Part shown: positions 43,738-51,807 of the stretch, piece after piece
How the letters are laid out: each line of letters opens with the position of its first letter
How positions within the stretch are numbered: position 1 is the stretch's first letter
Assembly (NCBI GenBank): GCA_019359535.1
Contig: JAHHHE010000009.1
Span: forward strand, 1 to 51,807
DNA from: Gloeocapsa sp. UFS-A4-WI-NPMV-4B04
Lineage (GTDB): Bacteria; Cyanobacteriota; Cyanobacteriia; Cyanobacteriales; Chroococcidiopsidaceae
Length of the DNA stretch: 51,807 nucleotides
Direction: 5' to 3'
Translations under genes and position numbers: made by a program
Notes under the pieces: generated by a model
Told to the model about the DNA's origin: nothing
Seen by the model: the letters and a program-made list of their open reading frames with translations, nothing else
Databases searched by the model: none

Positions 43738-44299
43738 ATGGCAAGTACAATTAAATTTAAGTTGTTCACTCCTCGTAATAGAGGGGTAGCTTTAATTGAC
43801 TCTTTTTATAAATGGCAATAAATTCCGATGGAGAAAGATGAAAAAGGTTATTTTAGAACTGTAGTTGGGTTGAAAGAACATTGCTGAACATATCCCTGAG
43901 CCACATACTGTAGGTGAACCATATGTCCCAATTTATGCTTGTTGACATGAAAGTTTCCGCTACTTTGTTATGCAACATTTTTGTGGCGAATAATTTGAAT
44001 TACAAAAGCTAAAAAAAGTTTTAGATCCGAAAAAACAGAGGTATGCAACTGCTACAAACGTCGTGAATTATTTAGAAACTGATGATCGCCAGCGCGTGAG
44101 CATAGAATTAGGCGATCGCGGTATTTTTGACGAAGTAGCATTTAAACGTGCCAAGTTAGGAATTGTTCTTTTAATAACAGCAATGGTTGTGCCAATGTTG
44201 TGGATGGGACAAAAATTTGGTGAACATAAGCTTACGATAACAGCAACATACCAAGGTTTTCTCTGGAGATTTCTAAGATGTCAGTACCCTTGGCGTTAG
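43738..44299 (+). pseudogene. decayed internal-deletion paralogue of the CBM48-GH13 gene
   Basis: Starts MASTIKFKLFTPRNRGVALI, parallel to the intact gene, meets a stop where Glu is expected (KWQ*IPMEKDEKGYFRT), then jumps over about 260 codons to NIAEHIPEPHTVG, a second stop in place of Trp (AC*HESF), a third after FCGE, and continues FELQKLKKVLDPKKQ, TATNVVNYL, IELGDRGIFDEVAFKRAKLG and PMLWMGQKFGEHK. Similarity ends about 44230. No functional product is possible. Confidence 0.85.
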
Positions 44300-44560
44300 T
44301 GATGAAGATATTGCCAAGGATTAAAAAAAGTTTTGACAATTACTGGTATTTCGTTAGGTATTTGAACGGTACTAAGTTAGAAGTATGCTAACGTCAGCTA
44401 GAGCTTAACGAACTTCCAGCAATAGAATTGCCTTAATCTTAGAGCTATTTGCTCTAGCGCATCCAAAACTTAAATAGCGGAAATTCACCGTAAGACAGAT
44501 TAATTCCAGCTAACTTTCTGGAATCAATGAAATGTAAAGAAAAGAAAGTAAGAGTAAGTG

Positions 44561-45427
44561 ATGGAAATCAAACATCTGGGAAATACTGATGTCACAATCA
44601 GCGCGATCGCTTTAGGCGGAATGCCGCTATCTTTAAGTAGTAGACCACCAGAATCGCAAGCAATAGAAGTCATCCATCGCGCTCTTGACCTCGGCGTTAC
44701 TCTGATTGATACTGCTGATTCTTACTGCAAAGACGAGTCAGACAAGCACCACAACGAGCGACTAATTGGTAAGGCACTTCAGCAGTATAACGGCGATACT
44801 AGCCATGTGATAGTTGCAACTAAAGGCGGTTTAATGCGTCCTAACGGTGACTGGACGCGCAATGGCAACCCCGACCACCTGCGGGAGACAATAAAGGCTA
44901 GCTTTGAGTCTTTAGGCGGCAATAAACCAATAGATATTTGGCAGTACCACGCGCCAGATCCAAAGTACACAATTGCCGAATCACTGACACCAGCCAAAGA
45001 AGCAGTAGAATCCGGTTTAATTCGATTCGTTGGTGTTTCCAACTTCTCAGTTGAACAGATTAAACAAGCGCGGGATGTAGTTGATATTGTCTCTGTCCAG
45101 AATCAGTACAACCCTTGGTCTCGTCAGCCAGAGTTTGACGGTGTATTGGAATACTGCGAACAGGAAAAGCTAACGTTTTTGCCTTGGAGTCCTTTGGGTG
45201 GAAGCCGTCGCGTTAGCCGCTTACAAGATATTCCTGTGATTTCAAAACTAGCTCAAGAAAAGAGCGCATCAGTATATTCAATTGTACTGGCATGGCTAAG
45301 GGCAAAGTCACCAGTTATAGTCCCTATCCCTGGTGCAAGCAAAATTACTAGCATTGAGGACTCAGTGCGATCGCTTGAAGTAAAGCTATCGGATCAGGAA
45401 GTAAGCAAGATCGATAGCGGAACCTAA
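44561..45427 (+). CDS. aldo/keto reductase
   Basis: 288 residues (a GTG is one codon upstream). AKR motifs: LGNTDVTISAIALGGMPLSL, the catalytic Asp/Tyr in LIDTADSYCKDE, Lys in IVATKGGLMRPNGDW, His in IWQYHAPDP, then GLIRFVGVSNFSVEQ, VQNQYNPWSRQ and the NADPH-binding PIPGASKITSIEDSV. It probably reduces aldehydes or ketones with NADPH; the substrate is unknown. The C terminus is a little short for the family (usually 310-330), perhaps lacking the last helix. Confidence 0.9.
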   Translation: MEIKHLGNTDVTISAIALGGMPLSLSSRPPESQAIEVIHRALDLGVTLIDTADSYCKDESDKHHNERLIGKALQQYNGDTSHVIVATKGGLMRPNGDWTRNGNPDHLRETIKASFESLGGNKPIDIWQYHAPDPKYTIAESLTPAKEAVESGLIRFVGVSNFSVEQIKQARDVVDIVSVQNQYNPWSRQPEFDGVLEYCEQEKLTFLPWSPLGGSRRVSRLQDIPVISKLAQEKSASVYSIVLAWLRAKSPVIVPIPGASKITSIEDSVRSLEVKLSDQEVSKIDSGT

Positions 45428-45457
45428 GAAGTCCCTAACCCCTAACCCTAATTAAAA

Positions 45458-47149
45458 TTAACAGCCAAAGCAATAAATCTTCTGCGTTTCTAGGTGGTTA
45501 CAAACTACTGACGGTAGCTTGTCTTTAGGTAAATTTTGCCGATCCAGTTGGACTTGCAGGCTGGTTAAGGGATCAGCGCCAGGAGAAACCATAAATTTTA
45601 GTTGTTGGATGTGAGGCCAAGTTGCCAAGTTATCCAAAATTTGGGCGATCGCTTGCACATAAGGATGACTTGGCTGCTGATACCAATCAGCAGCAGCAAC
45701 TTTTGCTTGATCTAAACCTAAGTGGACAGTCAAAGAAGGCTTACCAAATAAGGCGATCGCTACTGGCCGTGCTTCCTCTTGGACTAATAAGTTATGGCTA
45801 CTTGCCAAATGCCGCAATTTTTCCAAGCGATCGTAGCGATCGGTTACTGACAAAGGTTCATCTTGCCAGTGAATTGCTACGGTGACAAGATATGTCTGCA
45901 ATAGCAGATGACCCAGCTTTTCAGCTTTCGTTGCTAGGTAGGTTGAATTGTAGTCAGTTGCTTCAATTAGAAGTGGCACGCGATCCACCATCTCCAAACC
46001 ATAACCCTTCAAGCCAGCAATTTTACGGGGATTATTTGTAATCAGGCGGATCTTTTCTATTCCCAAATCATTGAGAATTTGCGCCCCTACCCCGTAATTC
46101 CGCAAGTCAGCCGGGAAACCTAAGCGCTCATTCGCTTCGACTGTATCCAGCCCCATATCTTGCAATGAGTAAGCCTTCAGCTTATTAATTAGCCCAATTC
46201 CGCGCCCTTCTTGCCGCAGATAGACCACTACACCTCTACCTGCATTCTCAATCATTTTCAAAGCCGCTTGTAATTGCATTCGGCAGTCGCAGCGCAAAGA
46301 ACCCAAAGCGTCACCTGTAAGGCATTCTGAGTGCATCCGTACCATCACAGACTGACCTGGGAAATCGGCTGGATCGCCTTTCACGATCGCGACGTGCTCA
46401 AAATTATCTAAGGTATTGCGGTAAGCATAGATTTGGAAATGACCAAACTGTGTAGGTAACTGAGTGACTGTTTCACGGGAGACAAATCGCTCGTGCTTGA
46501 GACGATAACTGATTAAATCGGCAATACTAATTATTTTCAGTTTATGAATTTCGGCATACTTGATCAATTCAGGCAATCGAGCCATTGAGCCATCAGAGTT
46601 TTGAATTTCACAAATCACGCCAGCTGGATATAGTCCTGCTAATTGAGGTAAGTCAACACCAGCTTCTGTGTGACCCGCTCGTTTTAATACACCTCCCTCT
46701 CTAGCCCGTAGTGGGAAGATATGACCAGGACGACGTAAATCTAAACCTTTGGTAGCTGGGTTGATGGCTACTTGAATGGTGCGGGCGCGATCTTCGGCTG
46801 AGATACCTGTTGTCACACCCAAATTTGGGGCAGCATCAATGCTGACAGTGAAAGCAGTTTGGTTGCTGTCTGTAGTGTTAGTAACCATTAAGGGCAGATC
46901 GAGTTCATCCAAGCGATCGCCCGTCATTGCTAGACAAATTAAACCCCGTGCCTCCACTGCCATAAAATTAATCATGTCCGGCGTGGCGAACTGGGCGGCG
47001 CAAATTAAGTCACCTTCATTTTCCCGGTTTTCATCATCTACCACTACTAAGGCGCGACCAGCTTTTAGGTCTGCTAAAGCGGCATCAATCGAGTCAAACT
47101 GAAAAGGTTGGTTTGAAGCGGTCTTAGGCTGCTGCACAGAAAAGTTCAA
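45458..47149 (-). CDS. ribBA: bifunctional DHBP synthase/GTP cyclohydrolase II RibBA
   Basis: 563 residues. N-terminal RibB part: [14 protein letters not shown] (acidic Mg site), [20 protein letters not shown]; then the GTP cyclohydrolase II part: [20 protein letters not shown] (zinc cysteines), [20 protein letters not shown]-terminal extension of about 130 residues (from [11 protein letters not shown]) is usual in cyanobacteria and of unknown use. Together they make the two precursors of riboflavin. The TTG start has no clear ribosome-binding site; a GTG at residue 5 is possible. Divergent from argC. Confidence 0.93.
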   Translation of the reverse strand: MNFSVQQPKTASNQPFQFDSIDAALADLKAGRALVVVDDENRENEGDLICAAQFATPDMINFMAVEARGLICLAMTGDRLDELDLPLMVTNTTDSNQTAFTVSIDAAPNLGVTTGISAEDRARTIQVAINPATKGLDLRRPGHIFPLRAREGGVLKRAGHTEAGVDLPQLAGLYPAGVICEIQNSDGSMARLPELIKYAEIHKLKIISIADLISYRLKHERFVSRETVTQLPTQFGHFQIYAYRNTLDNFEHVAIVKGDPADFPGQSVMVRMHSECLTGDALGSLRCDCRMQLQAALKMIENAGRGVVVYLRQEGRGIGLINKLKAYSLQDMGLDTVEANERLGFPADLRNYGVGAQILNDLGIEKIRLITNNPRKIAGLKGYGLEMVDRVPLLIEATDYNSTYLATKAEKLGHLLLQTYLVTVAIHWQDEPLSVTDRYDRLEKLRHLASSHNLLVQEEARPVAIALFGKPSLTVHLGLDQAKVAAADWYQQPSHPYVQAIAQILDNLATWPHIQQLKFMVSPGADPLTSLQVQLDRQNLPKDKLPSVVCNHLETQKIYCFGC

Positions 47150-47415
47150 TTCAATTAAACCGTAAAGTTTTTTAAAGTTTGCTTACATTTTGATTGTACC
47201 TTCTTTAACCAAACCAGTGGTGAGTGAAGAAGGTACAAGCCTCATCCCCGCATGGGCAAAGTCAATCAAAAATTAGTTGACAGCTAATAGAAGTTATGAA
47301 AAAGAGCGGGGAATTATCAAAAAATCATGTCACTATAAACGAGTTTTGGTACTACAATTAGCGCGAAAGTTCAACCATTTTTACCAAATATCAAAGTATA
47401 TAAGGATTAATCATT

Positions 47416-48474
47416 ATGGGTGATATGGGGCGCGTATCGGTTGGAATTGTTGGTGCGTCAGGCTATGGCGGGGTGCAGCTAGTCAGACTTTTAATGGATC
47501 ATCCAGAAGTCGAACTTGTTTATTTAGGCGGTGAAAGTAGTGCAGGTAAGTCTTTTGCATCTCTATATCCTCATCTAGCTCATCGCGTTAACCAATCTAT
47601 AGAACCAGTAGATCCTGAAATAATTGCCAGTCGCTGCGAAGTTGTATTTCTGTCGTTGCCGAATGGTCTTGCCTATCAAATGGCTCCAACACTGATAGGC
47701 AAAGGATGTAAGGTACTGGATCTTTCCGCAGACTATCGGTTTACTGATCTAGAAACTTACCAAGCTTGGTATGGAGGAGAGCGAAGCGATCGCGCTGTAG
47801 CCGCAACATCTGTTTATGGCTTACCAGAACTGTACCGCGCGCAAATTGCCGAAAGTCAGCTCATTGGCTGTGCTGGTTGCTATCCTACAGCTAGTCTCTT
47901 GGCACTCTCACCACTACTGAAGCAAGGTTTAATTGCGCCCGAAACTGCGATTATTGATGCAAAATCTGGTACTTCTGGGGGGGGAAGGCAGTCTAAAGTT
48001 GGTTTATTGCTAGCTGAGGCAGACAACTCCTTGGGTGCATATGGTGTTGCGGGTCATCGGCATACGCCGGAAATTGAGCAGGTTTGTAGTGACTTAGCCG
48101 GACAAGATGTTAAAGTCCAATTTACCCCACACTTAATTCCAATGGTGCGCGGAATTTTGGCAACAGTTTACGCTACCTTGCGCGATCCTGGTTTAATTCG
48201 AGAAGATTTGATTACAATTTACACCGCTTTCTACCGTAACTCGCCTTGGGTAACAGTGTGTGAAAGCGGTATTTATCCTCAAACAAAGTGGGCTTGTGGC
48301 AGCAATCTTTGTTACATCGGCATTGAAGTTGATCCGCGAACTGGTCGAGTAATCGTGATCTCAGCGATCGATAACTTGATCAAAGGACAAGCAGGCCAAG
48401 CGATTCAGTGTTTGAACTTGATGATGGGTTGGGATGAAACTTTGGGATTACCCAAGTTGGGCTTTTATCCATAA
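47416..48474 (+). CDS. argC: N-acetyl-gamma-glutamyl-phosphate reductase
   Basis: 352 residues. NADP-binding [18 protein letters not shown], the active-site Cys155 in [16 protein letters not shown], and [11 protein letters not shown]. Third step of arginine synthesis: reduction of N-acetylglutamyl-phosphate to the semialdehyde. AGGA lies about 10 nt before the ATG. Convergent with eno, with repetitive G/C-rich short repeats between. Confidence 0.95.
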   Translation: MGDMGRVSVGIVGASGYGGVQLVRLLMDHPEVELVYLGGESSAGKSFASLYPHLAHRVNQSIEPVDPEIIASRCEVVFLSLPNGLAYQMAPTLIGKGCKVLDLSADYRFTDLETYQAWYGGERSDRAVAATSVYGLPELYRAQIAESQLIGCAGCYPTASLLALSPLLKQGLIAPETAIIDAKSGTSGGGRQSKVGLLLAEADNSLGAYGVAGHRHTPEIEQVCSDLAGQDVKVQFTPHLIPMVRGILATVYATLRDPGLIREDLITIYTAFYRNSPWVTVCESGIYPQTKWACGSNLCYIGIEVDPRTGRVIVISAIDNLIKGQAGQAIQCLNLMMGWDETLGLPKLGFYP

Positions 48475-48475
48475 G

Positions 48476-48575
48476 CTAGGGGTCAGGGGTAAGAAGTTAA
48501 ACCGAAGCTTAAACTAGGGGTATTTAAAATAAATTCTTCTTTTTCTTCCCTAGTCCCTAGCCCCTGATCCCTAGC
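48476..48575. repeat. short AGGGRTCAGGGG repeats between argC and eno
   Basis: CTAGGGGTCAGGGGTAAG (48476) and, inverted, CCCCTGATCCCTAGCCCC (from about 48561) lie between convergent genes and can pair to make a long hairpin, likely a bidirectional terminator. The same short word recurs at 18133 (AGGGATCAGGGG) after the HEAT-repeat gene, so it is a dispersed cyanobacterial short repeat. Confidence 0.55.
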
Positions 48576-48577
48576 CC

Positions 48578-49879
<1,302 letters not shown>

Positions 49880-49949
49880 TCATCTAGCACAATTTAACTG
49901 GCTCACCACACAAAGCAGCAGAGGTAATAGGGCGATGGGCTAAAATTCC

Positions 49950-49985
49950 CCTTGTCCCTTGTTCCCTTGTTCCTTGTCCTCCTCT
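49950..49985. repeat. short tandem repeat, CCCTTGTT unit
   Basis: Four or five imperfect copies of a TCCCTTG/TTCCCTTG unit in a row, upstream of eno and before gloA. A typical short tandem repeat of filamentous cyanobacteria. No function indicated. Confidence 0.6.
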
Positions 49986-50156
49986 CATCTGTCCCTCTGC
50001 GGTGAATCTAATCGTTAGGATAGGGGTTTAGCTGACTTTTCACAAAAATGTCTACTTATTTCAACTGACATTTTGCCCAAGAGCAGAATCGTTGAATTCA
50101 TGCCAAGACGTGATTAACCGAGTCTTTACAATTAAAAAAGGAATTTGGAATAAGTC

Positions 50157-50588
50157 ATGAAATTACTACATACCATGCTGCGCGTCGGTAATCTAGAAGA
50201 ATCCCTCAAGTTCTACTGCGAACTATTAGGGATGAAGTTACTGCGTCAGAAAGATTATCCAGGAGGAGAGTTTACCCTTGCTTTTGTCGGCTACGGTGAT
50301 GAATCCGATCATACTGTTTTAGAACTAACCTACAACTGGGGTACAGACAAGTACGACTTGGGCAATGCTTATGGTCATATTGCTATTGGAGTTGATGATA
50401 TCTATGGCACTTGTGAGCAAATAAAAAGCAGGGGCGGTAAAGTGGTGCGTGAAGCCGGCCCAATGAAACATGGCTCAACAGTCATTGCTTTTGTGGAAGA
50501 TCCCAATGGCTACAAAGTAGAGCTAATTCAACTTGGTACTCAATCTTCTGCACAAAAGCAGGAAGCTCAACAACTTGTATCGGGGTAG
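50157..50588 (+). CDS. gloA: lactoylglutathione lyase (glyoxalase I)
   Basis: 143 residues. The four metal ligands line up with the E. coli enzyme: His5 ([10 protein letters not shown]), Glu56 (VLELTYNW), His74 ([10 protein letters not shown]) and Glu122 (YKVELIQ). It isomerises the methylglyoxal-glutathione adduct to lactoylglutathione, protecting from sugar-derived aldehydes. The C-terminal 15 residues are a Gln/Ser-rich tail beyond the core. Stand-alone gene between eno and an NTF2-like gene. Confidence 0.95.
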   Translation: MKLLHTMLRVGNLEESLKFYCELLGMKLLRQKDYPGGEFTLAFVGYGDESDHTVLELTYNWGTDKYDLGNAYGHIAIGVDDIYGTCEQIKSRGGKVVREAGPMKHGSTVIAFVEDPNGYKVELIQLGTQSSAQKQEAQQLVSG

Positions 50589-50725
50589 TTTTTATGCCTT
50601 AGCTGTGATCTAACGACCAATCTCACCCGTTATCGGAAGCTTAGAGACACGAGCGAGGAAGGAGCGAAGGAAACGAAGTTGTAGGCGGTCGCAGCTGTTA
50701 ATAACTTTGGCGTTCGGCTGTAAGA

Positions 50726-51106
50726 TTATGCGATCGCGCTACAATGTCCGGCAATGATGCGCCACCCTTTTTCGGTATGATGCCAAATCCGAGTGTAGCG
50801 AAAATCACCAGCGAAAGAGACTCCCTGAAACGTTCCAGCCAGAAAGATTTTTGTCACTGCGACGGCTGCGCCATTCAAACAGCGAATCTCTTGCTCCTTC
50901 GGCTCTAATTTAGTCATGTTAATACTCCCGGAGCGGTGTAACTCCAAATCCATCTGCTTGGTGAAAATTTCACCCGACGGCCCCACAAATATAAGCTCGT
51001 CGGAGAGAAGCTCTTGAAGCAGAGATACATTTGAGGAGAGCTGTGCAGTGTAAAGCTGCTGCTCACACGCGACAATCTCTGCCTCTATCTTAGAATTATG
51101 GTTCAT
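50726..51106 (-). CDS. NTF2-like (DUF4440-type) protein
   Basis: 126 residues with the cone-like NTF2/SnoaL pattern: an N-terminal helix (EIVACEQQLYTAQLSSNVSL), ELLSDELIFVGPSGEIFTKQ, and beta strands ending FRYTRIWHHTEKGWRIIAGH. Such proteins bind small ligands or act as simple enzymes; no catalytic site is evident. Stand-alone. Confidence 0.75.
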   Translation of the reverse strand: MNHNSKIEAEIVACEQQLYTAQLSSNVSLLQELLSDELIFVGPSGEIFTKQMDLELHRSGSINMTKLEPKEQEIRCLNGAAVAVTKIFLAGTFQGVSFAGDFRYTRIWHHTEKGWRIIAGHCSAIA

Positions 51107-51516
51107 TTTCTCTCATCCAAGATTACAAGATTGTCGGTCTGAAATTAATATATCTCTCGGCAGTTTATTTTTCAGTCTCATGTAAAGCCGCGCACAGCCC
51201 CCCAACTAAGGGTTAATATGCCTACCAATTTCTTTAGTTCTCACAATGAATAGTTGAAGTTTAGCTCTGATTGGGTTTTAACTTTTTTGTACTGCTGGTG
51301 GTGCAGTCAAAGCGCAATGGACGTAAGAAAGTTATTAGTATCAGTCCTTAATTAACAATAGCTATGAGGGATACAGGATATGTACCAAAAAATGACTAAT
51401 AACTAGATACCATCAGGTAGACTCACATCTTGCACCACGTCCGCCAAGGAGTAAATTCTCACAGCTTTCAGCTAAAGTTGAATAAACTCGACTAGCTGAA
51501 AAAGTGAGTGTTGTAT
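51107..51516. other. intergenic stretch with hairpins near an IS remnant
   Basis: No gene. A CTCACATCTTGCACC copy (51422-51436) is the inverse of the 15-mer at 26637. TTTCAGCT/AGCTGAAA (51466-51501) forms a long hairpin, its inner bases also pairing with G-U. These resemble insertion-sequence end structures but no transposase gene is attached to them. Confidence 0.4.
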
Positions 51517-51534
51517 AGTCCGTTTTAACGGACT
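51517..51534. repeat. hairpin at the edge of an IS630-type remnant
   Basis: AGTCCGTT, a 2-nt loop TT, and AACGGACT: a perfect 8-bp stem. I recall this AGTCCGTTTTAACGGACT hairpin as common near IS630-type elements in cyanobacterial genomes. It lies 32 bp downstream of the remnant transposase stop. Confidence 0.45.
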
Positions 51535-51565
51535 TAAGTTATTAGCCTTGAACTTACAGCGGTTC

Positions 51566-51690
51566 TCAATCGGGTGAAATATAGCAACAGCAGTGAGTGA
51601 ACCAGCCAATAATGTCTTTTGTCGTTACGGCAGCGAGAGCATCCGTGATCGCTTGGTCTAACTCTGCATAAGTTCGTGCGGGGGAGCATC
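51566..51690 (-). mobile_element. C-terminal remnant of an IS630-family transposase
   Basis: Minus-strand reading CSPARTYAELDQAITDALAA then VTTKDIIGWFTHCCY and stop. It matches the typical end of IS630-family transposases (RARTxExLDxAIxxAL...DIxGWFxHCGY). Everything before it (catalytic DDE residues) is missing, so it is an inactive end fragment. Confidence 0.7.
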
Positions 51691-51807
51691 TCAGTTTTGT
51701 AATAAGTATTAATACTTAAAGTATTTAAGGGACTAGGGAACTAGAATCGAAGCAAAAATGTAGGATGAGTAAAAATAGACATGATGTACAGGACATGACT
51801 CCAGAGA

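Overview
This window is from a cyanobacterial chromosome. The HIP1 octamer GCGATCGC and near-copies recur throughout. Several genes belong to families known almost only from cyanobacteria (DUF1815, DUF2839, a DUF6761-like protein, a NarM-type nitrate reductase associated protein, a long RibBA with a C-terminal extension). I saw no rRNA or tRNA gene and cannot name the genus from sequence alone.

Left arm, about 1-14.75 kb: accessory DNA. It starts with a minus-strand group (two small proteins and an HNH endonuclease) facing a plus-strand train of tiny genes across a 16-bp palindrome. That train ends with an HD-type alarmone-hydrolase-like protein, a translationally coupled small protein and a protein with a transglutaminase-like Cys-His-Asp pattern. 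Two imperfect copies of a 140-bp element (5.08 and 5.95 kb) carry a hairpin whose stem shows compensatory changes. Next come two DUF29 proteins, a minus-strand run of small and decayed genes, a stand-alone Clp-N protein and a Uma2-type nuclease protein with related modules on both sides. The arm closes with a cas-less, decaying CRISPR array. Its last repeat is cut in mid-repeat and runs straight into the 3' two-thirds of a DNA-phosphorothioation-associated methyltransferase gene whose catalytic half is gone.

Middle, about 15-34.8 kb: mostly housekeeping and conserved cyanobacterial genes. These are an AmpG-like transporter, a GNAT acetyltransferase, a HEAT-repeat protein, narM with a PsiE-like membrane protein, an FAD oxidoreductase, a CHAD protein, an acyltransferase, bolA-grxD, an OmpR-type regulator, a DinG-like protein without canonical helicase motifs, DUF2839 and DUF1815. 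A 1.5-kb gene graveyard (22.45-23.94 kb, including a frameshifted scrap of a Mg-chelatase H subunit) lies before a 778-residue exported Thr/Ser-rich protein of unknown function, whose upstream region has an 18-bp palindrome.

Right arm, about 35-51.1 kb: core metabolism and repair. It holds recA, DUF1361, tldD, SAM hydroxide adenosyltransferase, sucrose-phosphate phosphatase overlapping ruvA by 4 bp, a CBM48-GH13 enzyme followed by its own decayed paralogue, an aldo/keto reductase, ribBA, argC, eno and gloA. The window ends in an IS630-type transposase remnant.

No complete, clearly new multi-gene system is proven here. The strongest unusual signals are the CRISPR/phosphorothioation-gene junction, the covarying hairpin repeats, the mobile-looking cassette at 1.6-5 kb, and the duplicated-module Uma2 protein.
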